A DNA stretch of 57,271 bases from Lachnospiraceae bacterium. Lineage in GTDB: Bacteria; Bacillota; Clostridia; Lachnospirales; Lachnospiraceae. Positions 17,609 to 25,080 of this stretch are shown here, in pieces; position 1 is the first letter of the stretch; each line of letters starts with the position of its first letter. The notes under the pieces are model-generated. The model did not search any database. It had not been told where the DNA came from and worked only from the letters and a program-made list of their open reading frames with translations. The stretch covers positions 1 to 57,271 of the forward strand of contig JAIKYA010000138.1 of NCBI GenBank assembly GCA_024683645.1, in the 5' to 3' direction. The position numbers were made by a program, and so were the translations under genes.

Positions 17609-18131
17609 CAAACTGACGATGCTGAGAGTGTTTCTGATACCGTTCTTTATCTTTTTCCTGATGACGGATATCTTCGGGGATGGCGGTAAATGGATAGCTC
17701 TCGTTATTTTTCTCATAGCTTCTTTTACCGATTTTATGGACGGACAGATCGCCAGAAAAAGAAACATGATCACCAATTTCGGAAAGTTCATGGATCCGCT
17801 GGCTGACAAGCTTTTAGTCTGCAGTGCCATGATATGTTTTGTGGAACTGGGGCGTCTGGCAGGATGGATCGCGATAATCATAATCGCAAGAGAATTCATA
17901 ATAAGCGGTTTCAGGCTGATAGCCGCTGAACAGGGCAGAGTGATAGCTGCCGGCTGGTGGGGGAAATTCAAGACAGGCTTCCAGATGGCTGCAGTGATCT
18001 TTATGATCGCGGACATCGACGGCCTGCAGCTTTTTACGGATATACTCATATATATCGCACTTGGCCTCACGATCATTTCACTGATTGATTATATCGTGAA
18101 GAACAGGGACGTGATGAAGGACGTAAAGTAA
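17595..18131 (+). CDS. pgsA: CDP-diacylglycerol-glycerol-3-phosphate 3-phosphatidyltransferase
   Basis: 178-residue integral membrane enzyme that makes phosphatidylglycerol phosphate. The CDP-alcohol phosphotransferase signature DG-x2-AR-x8-G-x3-D-x3-D is complete (DGQIARK through FMDPLADK). Several hydrophobic helices. Start overlaps rimO, a gene order (rimO-pgsA, then recA) common in Clostridia. Links to the fab operon products through phospholipid synthesis. Confidence 0.94.
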   Translation: MNLANKLTMLRVFLIPFFIFFLMTDIFGDGGKWIALVIFLIASFTDFMDGQIARKRNMITNFGKFMDPLADKLLVCSAMICFVELGRLAGWIAIIIIAREFIISGFRLIAAEQGRVIAAGWWGKFKTGFQMAAVIFMIADIDGLQLFTDILIYIALGLTIISLIDYIVKNRDVMKDVK

Positions 18132-18137
18132 GAGAAT

Positions 18138-19082
18138 ATGTCGGACGCTATGATGAAAAAGACGGTTGAACTGATAGTCCCCTGTTATGATGAAGAGGAC
18201 TGCATAAGGCTTTTTTATGATGCGGCGGCCGATGTTTTTGAGAATGAACTTAAGGAATATGAACTGAGGCTTTTGTTTGTTGATGACGGCAGCAGCGACG
18301 GTACGCTGGACGCTGTAAAGGCACTGCAAAAAGACAGCCGTGTGCACTATATCTCACTTTCCTGTAATCAGGGAAAAGAAGCGGCGATATATGCGGGGCT
18401 GGAATACAGCCGCGGAGATTATGTGGCAGTGATGGACGCGGATCTGCAGCATCCGCCCGCCCTGCTTAAGGAGATGCTTAAGGCCGTAACTGAAGAAGGT
18501 TATGACAGCGCCGCGGCAAAAAGACAGACCAGAAAAGGCGAGGGCGTGATCAAGCGTGCGGGTTCGGTGCTGTATTATGCCATAGTGAACCGCATGACAA
18601 GCATAAGGCTGGTGCCCGGGAGTACCGATTTCAGGCTGATGAGCCGGCAGATGACAGATGCGGTGCTTAAGCTTTCGGAGCGGGAACGTTTTACCAAAGG
18701 GATATTCCAGTGGGTAGGCTTTAAGACAAAGTGGATAGGCTATGAGAATACTCCGCGTGTGGCGGGACATTCCGGCTGGAAGCTTGGGGGGCTGTTCCAA
18801 TATGCCCTGGCAGGACTTTTCTCTTTTGCAAAGCATCCGCTTCGTTTTGCCGTATGGTGCGGTGCGCTCGGAGTTATAGCTTCACTGATATATCTGGCGG
18901 TGATGCTTGCAGGCGCGGAGGCGGATACGGAAAGCCTGATACTTTTCTTTGTCATATTTTTCGGAGGATTTTTGCTGGCGGTATGCGGATTTATCGGTGA
19001 ATACCTCGCCAGGATATATATGGAAGTGAAACGCAGACCTATTTACATTATCAGAGAGAGTGACATTACGAAGGGAGAATGA
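18138..19082 (+). CDS. Family 2 glycosyltransferase with C-terminal membrane anchor
   Basis: 314 residues. GT-A fold: ELIVPCYDEEDCIR, VDDGSSDGTLDAV, and the metal-binding DADLQHPP. KGIFQWVGF and the following basic stretch act as acceptor region; two hydrophobic helices near residues 235-290 anchor the C-terminus. The layout is that of the polyprenyl-phosphate glycosyltransferases (DPM1/GtrB/ArnC type), which attach a sugar to a lipid carrier. Starts 6 bp after pgsA, and precedes a NeuB-like gene by 1 bp, so the pair may act on one surface glycan. Donor and acceptor cannot be read from sequence. Confidence 0.85.
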   Translation: MSDAMMKKTVELIVPCYDEEDCIRLFYDAAADVFENELKEYELRLLFVDDGSSDGTLDAVKALQKDSRVHYISLSCNQGKEAAIYAGLEYSRGDYVAVMDADLQHPPALLKEMLKAVTEEGYDSAAAKRQTRKGEGVIKRAGSVLYYAIVNRMTSIRLVPGSTDFRLMSRQMTDAVLKLSERERFTKGIFQWVGFKTKWIGYENTPRVAGHSGWKLGGLFQYALAGLFSFAKHPLRFAVWCGALGVIASLIYLAVMLAGAEADTESLILFFVIFFGGFLLAVCGFIGEYLARIYMEVKRRPIYIIRESDITKGE

Positions 19083-19083
19083 G

Positions 19084-19965
19084 ATGGCTAATTCAGTGAT
19101 CAGGATAGGCGATCGTGAGATCGGAAACAATGATATGCCCTACTTTATAGCGGAGATAGGCATAAACCATAACGGTGACATGCAGATAGCCAAAAAGCTG
19201 ATGGATGCAGCATTCTGCTGCGGCTGGGACTGTGTAAAGTTCCAGAAGAGAAATCCGGACAAGGCTGTGCCGGAAGCGCAGAAGGGCGTTATGAGGTCGA
19301 CCCCCTGGGGAGAGATGACCTATCTCGATTACAAAAAGCATATAGAATTTGAAAAGAAGGAATACGATGAGATAGACAGATACTGCAAGGACAAGCCGCT
19401 GATGTGGACTGCATCTCCATGGGATCTTGACAGCCTGGACTTTCTTATGCAGTATGATGTTCCATTCATAAAGCTGGCATCGGCTGCCAACGGCAGCGAC
19501 GAGCTGATCAAGGCGGCATGTAAGACCGGCCGTCCCATCTTTATGTCAGACGGCATGAGCACACAGGAAGAACTTGATCATGCGGTAAGTCTGCTGGAAG
19601 ATTTCGGCAACGGTGATTATGTGCTGCTCCATACCAATTCAACCTATCCCGCAGCCGTAGATACGCTGAACCTCTCATATATGCAGACCATGAAGGAGAG
19701 ATACGGCTGTATAGTCGGCTACAGCGGGCATGAGCAGAATCTGGAGCCTACCGTGGCAGCCTGCATACTCGGTGCAAAGGTCATAGAAAGACATGTTACG
19801 CTCTCGCATGATCTGTGGGGAACGGACCAGAAGGCGAGTCTGGAGATAAACGCCATGTACATGCTGAGAAGACGCTGCATGGATATACCTGCGATGATAG
19901 GTGACGGCGTAAAGACCATGGATGAGGGCGAGAAGAAGATCAGGGAAAAACTGAAGGGATATTGA
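19084..19965 (+). CDS. NeuB-family sugar acid synthase lacking the C-terminal SAF domain
   Basis: 293 residues. TIM-barrel NeuB motifs: YFIAEIGINHNGDMQIAKKL, DCVKFQKRNPDK, and YSGHEQNLEPTVAACILGAK followed by ERHVTLSHDLWGTDQKAS. These enzymes condense phosphoenolpyruvate with a six-carbon amino sugar to give nonulosonic acids such as sialic or legionaminic acid. Usual NeuB is about 340-350 residues with a C-terminal antifreeze-like SAF domain that closes the site of the partner subunit; this one ends after the barrel. No neuA (CMP transfer) or neuC is nearby. The start at 19084 follows AAGGGAG. Substrate and product are uncertain. A terminator follows. Confidence 0.82.
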   Translation: MANSVIRIGDREIGNNDMPYFIAEIGINHNGDMQIAKKLMDAAFCCGWDCVKFQKRNPDKAVPEAQKGVMRSTPWGEMTYLDYKKHIEFEKKEYDEIDRYCKDKPLMWTASPWDLDSLDFLMQYDVPFIKLASAANGSDELIKAACKTGRPIFMSDGMSTQEELDHAVSLLEDFGNGDYVLLHTNSTYPAAVDTLNLSYMQTMKERYGCIVGYSGHEQNLEPTVAACILGAKVIERHVTLSHDLWGTDQKASLEINAMYMLRRRCMDIPAMIGDGVKTMDEGEKKIREKLKGY

Positions 19966-20004
19966 TACTTGAAGCTTTGCCGAAGCTGTGGTATCATGTT
20001 TTTT
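19964..20004 (+). terminator. Probable terminator after neuB-like gene
   Basis: GATAC/GTATC outer stem (19964-19968 and 19991-19995) with inner AGCTT/AAGCT pairing across a small internal loop, followed by TTTTTT. Overlaps the stop codon. Confidence 0.55.
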
Positions 20005-20080
20005 GTTTATGTGGATCTGACCCGTATCTCGGGTGTCTTGTTATTGTTGTGATCGGAAAGCTTTTCATAAAAAAATTATG

Positions 20081-20130
20081 TTGACAAAACCGAACAAATG
20101 TTTTATTGTTTTAAAAGAACATTTGTTCGG
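20081..20130 (+). promoter_or_regulatory. recA promoter with two LexA (SOS) boxes
   Basis: -35 TTGACA (20081-20086), 17-bp spacer, -10 TATTGT (20104-20109). SOS box GAACAAATGTTT (20092-20103) occupies the spacer; a consensus box GAACATTTGTTC (20117-20128) follows. The outer sequences CCGAACAAATGTT (20090-20102) and AACATTTGTTCGG (20118-20130) form a perfect 13-bp inverted repeat. LexA of Gram-positive bacteria recognises GAAC-N4-GTTC. Confidence 0.85.
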
Positions 20131-20167
20131 GATCGGTTTATTTAAGTTAAAAAGGAGAAAAACATAA

Positions 20168-21238
20168 ATGGAAAGAGAAGAAAAATTAAAGGCACTTGAA
20201 GCCGCTATGTCACAGGTGGAGCGTCAGTTCGGTAAGGGCGCTGTCATGAAGCTGGGAGATCCCGCATCAAAGCTGAATGTGGAGACCATCCCCACAGGTT
20301 CGCTCAGTCTTGATATAGCTCTGGGACTCGGCGGCATACCCAAGGGCAGGGTGGTAGAGATATACGGTCCCGAATCATCAGGTAAGACAACGGTTACACT
20401 GCATATGATCGCCGAGGTACAGAAGAGAGGCGGCATCGCCGGTTTCATAGATGCGGAGCATGCGCTCGATCCCGTATATGCGGCAGCGATAGGAGTGGAT
20501 GTTGACAACCTTTATATCAACCAGCCGGACTACGGCGAGCAGGGACTCGAGATAGCCGAGACAATGGTGCGCAGCGGTGCCATGGATATAGTGGTGGTTG
20601 ACTCCGTGGCGGCCCTTACACCAAAGGCCGAGCTGGAAGGTGAGATGGGCGATGCACACGTAGGCCTGCAGGCAAGGCTTATGTCACAGGCTCTCAGGAA
20701 GCTTGCCGGTGCCATCAGCAAGTCCAACTGTACGGTGGTCTTCATCAACCAGCTGCGTGAAAAGGTCGGCGTGTTCTATGGCAATCCCCAGGTGACCACG
20801 GGCGGTAATGCACTTAAATACTATGCTTCGGTACGTATGGAGATACGCCGTGTGGAACAGCTCAAGAACGGCGGAGAGTTTGTGGGTAACAGGACCAGAG
20901 CCAAGATAGTCAAGAACAAGGTAGCCCCTCCCTTCAAAGAGGCTGAGTTCGACATCATGTTCGGTGAGGGCATATCCTACGAAGGAGACCTGCTGGATCT
21001 GGCTGCAGACATAGATGTCATCAACAAGAGCGGTGCATGGTATGCCTTCAACGGCGAGAAGATAGGTCAGGGCCGCGAGAATGCAAAGCAGTATCTGAAG
21101 GATCATCCCGAGATATGTGCCGAGATAGACAGCAAGGTAAGGACGCATTACAATATCGGAGGTTCCCCTTCGGAATTGGACATAAAGGCGAAGAAGCCGG
21201 CAAAGTCCGCGAAGAAGGCAGAGGCCGATGAAGCGTGA
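20168..21238 (+). CDS. recA: Recombinase RecA
   Basis: 356 residues. Walker [10 protein letters not shown], Walker B region [11 protein letters not shown], and the RecA signature around [13 protein letters not shown] are all present. The C-terminus is lysine- and alanine-rich. Performs strand exchange and triggers LexA self-cleavage. The ribosome site AAAGGAG precedes the ATG. Two SOS boxes sit on its promoter. Overlaps recX by 11 bp, so RecX is co-expressed. Confidence 0.98.
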   Translation: MEREEKLKALEAAMSQVERQFGKGAVMKLGDPASKLNVETIPTGSLSLDIALGLGGIPKGRVVEIYGPESSGKTTVTLHMIAEVQKRGGIAGFIDAEHALDPVYAAAIGVDVDNLYINQPDYGEQGLEIAETMVRSGAMDIVVVDSVAALTPKAELEGEMGDAHVGLQARLMSQALRKLAGAISKSNCTVVFINQLREKVGVFYGNPQVTTGGNALKYYASVRMEIRRVEQLKNGGEFVGNRTRAKIVKNKVAPPFKEAEFDIMFGEGISYEGDLLDLAADIDVINKSGAWYAFNGEKIGQGRENAKQYLKDHPEICAEIDSKVRTHYNIGGSPSELDIKAKKPAKSAKKAEADEA

Positions 21239-21704
21239 AGATCTGAGCCCGGAAGCGCTTGTAAGGCGGGCCAGACAGAGACTCTTATTCCTTCTTGATA
21301 AGAGGGATTATACGGCCTGGCAGCTGAAGATGAAACTGAAGCGGGGCGGTTATCCCGAAGAAGTCATCGAAGATGCGGTTCGTTACGTTATCGATCTGGG
21401 CATAGTAAATGACAGAAATTATGCAAGACGTTATATAGAATGCAGGAAGCAGTCCGTAAGTCTTCGGAAGATAGAGCAGGACCTGGCACTGAAGGGTGTG
21501 AACAGGGAGCTTTTGAAGGAATGCATCGAAGAAGCGGGCGATACAGACGAGCGGCCGGGCATCATGAAGCTTTTAAAGAAGCGCCGTTACGATGCTGAAT
21601 GCGCGGATGCGGCAGAGAAGAGGAAGCAGTTTTCCTATCTTCTCGGTAAGGGCTATAAGCCGGGCGACATCAGCTACTGCCTGGAGTGCAGTGTAAGTTT
21701 ATAA
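21228..21704 (+). CDS. recX: RecA-modulating protein RecX
   Basis: 158 residues with the three-helix repeats of Rec[21 protein letters not shown], then [15 protein letters not shown] and the [11 protein letters not shown] segment. RecX controls RecA filament length. Start lies inside recA (out of phase overlap of 11 bp), typical for this pair. The gene ends with a 6-bp overlap onto the convergent TetR gene. Confidence 0.92.
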   Translation: MKREDLSPEALVRRARQRLLFLLDKRDYTAWQLKMKLKRGGYPEEVIEDAVRYVIDLGIVNDRNYARRYIECRKQSVSLRKIEQDLALKGVNRELLKECIEEAGDTDERPGIMKLLKKRRYDAECADAAEKRKQFSYLLGKGYKPGDISYCLECSVSL

Positions 21705-22244
21705 GTTTTTGATAAGAACGGGGAGGCTTGCTTCGAAAAAAGAAGCGAAGGTCTCGCCGCTCTTTTCGTTTGGCTGCGGCATGCCTGCTGTCAGCCAGTC
21801 CAGAAGAAGCCCCTTTACGGTAAGCTCGTACATATGGCATATTTCTGCCAGCTTTTCATCATCGGCACAGCTGCCATGCAGCCTGGCCAGAACATATTTC
21901 CTGACAAGGTCCTTGGTGGCAGTATCAAGATATCTGTAGAGTATCTCGGGCTCCTTTGAATGATAGACGTGCAGTACGGTTTTTTTGTATCTGTAAAGCA
22001 TGGATGCACGCTGTCTGTATTCGTTCTGAATGGAGGTAACGGGATCCGCATTCATCTGGGCGATCTCGCGGCCGAAGAGATGGTCGAGCACATCCATCAG
22101 ATCCTTAAAATGATAGTAAAAGGTATTGCGGTTTATATTGCAGTATGTACACAGTTTCTTTACGTTGATCTTTTCCAGCGATTCTTTCTCAAGCAGTTCA
22201 AAGAAAGTGTTCAGTATGAGTTCGTAAGTATTTTCCGCGTTCAT
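21699..22244 (-). CDS. TetR-family regulator (second gene of the TetR pair)
   Basis: 181 residues. N-terminal helix-turn-helix: ELLEKESLEKINVKKLCTYC then NINRNTFYYHFKDLMDVLDH, the classical TetR recognition pattern. The C-terminal half is hydrophobic and likely holds the ligand or dimer region. Downstream of the first TetR gene with a 3-bp gap and a ribosome site that overlaps its end, so both form one operon pointing away from the MMPL pump. Which of the two regulators reads the operators is not decidable here. Confidence 0.85.
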   Translation of the reverse strand: MNAENTYELILNTFFELLEKESLEKINVKKLCTYCNINRNTFYYHFKDLMDVLDHLFGREIAQMNADPVTSIQNEYRQRASMLYRYKKTVLHVYHSKEPEILYRYLDTATKDLVRKYVLARLHGSCADDEKLAEICHMYELTVKGLLLDWLTAGMPQPNEKSGETFASFFEASLPVLIKNL

Positions 22245-22247
22245 AGT

Positions 22248-22808
22248 TTATTCCTTCCTGTATTTTTCAAGTATTGCGGATATGGCCCCGAGCAGATGGG
22301 GCTTCAGTTCGCTGATGTTTACGGGCTCGGCTGCGGCTATTGCACTGTAGGAAGCACTGCCGGTCAGCTCCAGTATGAGACAGAGCATTATCTCGGGATC
22401 TTTGTACGCGCCGCCCGCCATTTCCACGGCTTCTTTTAATAAGCCGCTTTTCTGCAGGGTGGAGTAGCCCAGGTTTTTTACGAGAAAGGCAGCCAGGAGC
22501 TTATCTTCCGCAAGTATGTCTATGGTGCGTGAGATAAGCCGGAGCAGCATCTCCTCAAAGTCCATGTCTTCGGTGATACCTGCTTCCTGTCTGGCACGAT
22601 GCAGTATCTGTTCCGCCTTGTGTGCGGTAATGCGGCTGCGCAGGTCGTATTTGTCTTTGAAATAAAGGTAAAAAGTGCCTTTTGCAACCTCGGCTTTTTC
22701 GGCGATCTCGGAGATGGAGGTTTTACCGAAGCCCTGTTTTGTGAAAAGTTCAAAGGCTGCTTCCATAAGAGCGTTCTGTTTGAGTGCTTTTTTCAGTTTA
22801 TTGTCCAT
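22248..22808 (-). CDS. TetR/AcrR-family regulator (first gene of the TetR pair)
   Basis: 186 residues. HTH: AFELFTKQGFGKTSISEIAE, then AEVAKGTFYLYFKDKYDL. The start at 22808 has AAAGGAG 6 bp upstream on the minus strand; a longer frame to 22862 would run into the operator region. It is divergent from the MMPL pump across 112 bp with three palindromic operators and two opposing promoters, the standard design of an AcrR-type repressor controlling an efflux gene. Ligand unknown. Confidence 0.87.
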   Translation of the reverse strand: MDNKLKKALKQNALMEAAFELFTKQGFGKTSISEIAEKAEVAKGTFYLYFKDKYDLRSRITAHKAEQILHRARQEAGITEDMDFEEMLLRLISRTIDILAEDKLLAAFLVKNLGYSTLQKSGLLKEAVEMAGGAYKDPEIMLCLILELTGSASYSAIAAAEPVNISELKPHLLGAISAILEKYRKE

Positions 22809-22847
22809 GACTTTAACTCCTTTCAGACAGATTTCAAAAAGTGTCTG

Positions 22848-22906
22848 TTGACCGATGGTCATTTCTGACCTATAGTCATTTTATCACTAAAATGACCGTT
22901 GGTCAA
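22848..22906. promoter_or_regulatory. Divergent promoter pair with three TetR-type operators
   Basis: Operators TGACCGATGGTCA (22849-22861), TGACCTATAGTCA (22866-22878, one mismatch) and TGACCGTTGGTCA (22893-22905). Rightward promoter: TTGACC (22848-22853), 17 bp, TATAGT (22871-22876). Leftward promoter: TTGACC (complement of 22901-22906), 17 bp, TAAAAT (complement of 22878-22883). Each outer operator covers one -35 and the central one the rightward -10, so one repressor could shut both directions. Confidence 0.8.
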
Positions 22907-22920
22907 GAAAGGAATAAGAG

Positions 22921-25038
22921 GTGAGTAAAATGCAGAAAGCTTTATCAAAGGGCATAGTAAAACACAGAAAACTGATACTGCTCATTGCCCTGCTGCTGCT
23001 AATTCCCTCGGTCCTGCTGTATTTCAGGACCGGTGTAAACTATGACCTGCTCAGTTATCTGCCGCAGGATATAGACACGATGAAGGGACAGCAGATACTC
23101 GTAGATGAGTTCGGAACGGGAGCCTTCTCCATGGTCGTGGTGGAAGGCATGGAAGAGAAGGATGTTTCGGCGCTGAAGAGCCGGATCGAAAAGGTCGGAC
23201 ATGTAAAAAAGGTACTGTGGTACGACAGCGTTATGGATCTGTCCGTACCGATGGAGCTGCTTCCCGAAGATATATATCAGATGTTCAATAACGGTGATGC
23301 GACGGAGATGTTCGTCCTCTTCGACGATACCTCAAGTTCCGATGCGGTTATCGGAGCGGTAAGAGATATAAGGAAGCTCTGTGACAGACAGTGTTTCGTT
23401 TCGGGTATGAGCGGGATACTGGCGGATACCGAAGATCTTACGGATTCGGAGACTCCGGTATATGTGGGGCTGGCAGTGATCTGTTCGGTGATAGTACTGT
23501 CACTGACCATGGATTCCTTCCTGGCGCCGTTTCTTTTCCTTGCCAGCATAGGTATGGCGATAGTCTACAATATGGGAAGCAATTATTTCCTCGGCAGTGT
23601 TTCATATGTTACAAAGGCTCTGGCAGCTGTCCTGCAGCTGGGAGTGACGATGGATTATTCGATATTCCTCTGGCACAGCTATGAAGAACAGAAGAGCAGG
23701 TATAAAGATCATGAAGAAGCAATGGAATGTGCAATATCCGATACCTTTACTTCGGTGCTGGGCAGTTCGATAACAACCGTTGCGGGTTTCGTGGCACTCT
23801 GTTTTATGAGCTTTACCCTGGGACTTGATATAGGCATAGTGATGAGCAAGGGAGTGCTGATAGGTGTTATAAGCTGCGTAACGATCCTTCCTTCACTGAT
23901 ACTTGTATGCGATAAGCTGCTCGAAAAGACGAGTCATAAGCCGCTGATACCTGAGTTTACAAGACTCGGCGGCTTCGTGATGAAGTTCCATATACCGCTT
24001 TTGATACTGTATCTGATATTGCTGGTACCCGCCATATACGGGAATGACCATGTGGGAGTTTATTACAATCTGGATTCCACACTGCCGGAGAGTCTGCCGA
24101 GTATAACAGCAAACAAAAAACTCTCCGAGCTGTTCAACACCGGATCGACCCATATGCTGATGCTTCCGGCAGATACGGACGAAAGAGACGTAAGGAAACT
24201 TGCAAAAGATATAGAGGCAATGGACGGTGTCAAATATGCGCTGGGCTTCAATACAGTAAAAGCTGCAGGGATCCCGGCAGAGCTGATACCGGATAAGGCA
24301 AAGGAAGCGCTGATCAATGACAACTGGCAGATCATGCTGATAGGCAGCGAGTTCAAGGTTGCAAGCCCTGAGGTGGGCAGACAGTGTGATGCGATCTCGG
24401 CTGCGGCCAAGGAGATCGCAGACGGATCGATGCTCGTAGGCGAAGCACCCGGAACCGCCGATCTGATAAAGACTACGGATAAGGATTTTACGACAGTCAA
24501 TACGGCGTCGATCGGTATAGTCTTTGTGATAATAATGCTGGTATTCCGTTCGTTATCCATACCCGTGATACTTGTGGCGGTAATAGAGGGCGGGATCTTT
24601 ATGAACATGAGCGTTCCGTACTTTACAGGTACGACGATACCCTTTGTTGCAAGCATAGTGATAGGTACCATTCAGCTTGGAGCAACGGTTGATTATGCGA
24701 TACTGATGACTAACCGCTATCTGAAGGAAAGACGCAGCGGGCTTGATAAGAAGGCAGCGCTGACCACAGCTGTCAGGACTTCGGCAAAGTCGATATTCAC
24801 CAGTGCCATGAGCTTCTTTGCAGCCACCTTCGGAGTGGGTGTGTATTCGAACATAGATATGATAAGTGCCCTTTGCATACTGATGGCAAGGGGTGCGATA
24901 GTGAGCATGCTGTGCGTGATCTTTGTACTGCCGAGTTTCCTTATGCTCTTTGACAGGGTGATCATGCATAAGACGGTAAAAAAAGCTTCCCGGGATATGC
25001 ATAGCGGAAACGACAGAAGATTAAAACTGTCATTCTGA
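22921..25038 (+). CDS. MMPL/RND-superfamily membrane exporter
   Basis: 705 residues with about twelve hydrophobic helices arranged as two repeats of one helix, a large outer loop, and five helices. The helix blocks LQLGVTMDYSIFLWHSYEE and IQLGATVDYAILMTNRYLK are the repeated TM4-type segments with charged residues that relay protons. Members export lipids, drugs or peptides by proton flux. Start GTG at 22921 has AAAGGA 7 bp upstream; an ATG at 22930 is also possible. Divergent from two TetR genes with operators on the promoter; followed 42 bp later by a heptad-repeat lipoprotein that is probably its partner. Confidence 0.88.
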   Translation: MSKMQKALSKGIVKHRKLILLIALLLLIPSVLLYFRTGVNYDLLSYLPQDIDTMKGQQILVDEFGTGAFSMVVVEGMEEKDVSALKSRIEKVGHVKKVLWYDSVMDLSVPMELLPEDIYQMFNNGDATEMFVLFDDTSSSDAVIGAVRDIRKLCDRQCFVSGMSGILADTEDLTDSETPVYVGLAVICSVIVLSLTMDSFLAPFLFLASIGMAIVYNMGSNYFLGSVSYVTKALAAVLQLGVTMDYSIFLWHSYEEQKSRYKDHEEAMECAISDTFTSVLGSSITTVAGFVALCFMSFTLGLDIGIVMSKGVLIGVISCVTILPSLILVCDKLLEKTSHKPLIPEFTRLGGFVMKFHIPLLILYLILLVPAIYGNDHVGVYYNLDSTLPESLPSITANKKLSELFNTGSTHMLMLPADTDERDVRKLAKDIEAMDGVKYALGFNTVKAAGIPAELIPDKAKEALINDNWQIMLIGSEFKVASPEVGRQCDAISAAAKEIADGSMLVGEAPGTADLIKTTDKDFTTVNTASIGIVFVIIMLVFRSLSIPVILVAVIEGGIFMNMSVPYFTGTTIPFVASIVIGTIQLGATVDYAILMTNRYLKERRSGLDKKAALTTAVRTSAKSIFTSAMSFFAATFGVGVYSNIDMISALCILMARGAIVSMLCVIFVLPSFLMLFDRVIMHKTVKKASRDMHSGNDRRLKLSF

Positions 25039-25080
25039 AGGCAGCCGGGAATATAAGAGTAAATACGGAGGTAAACAGAT

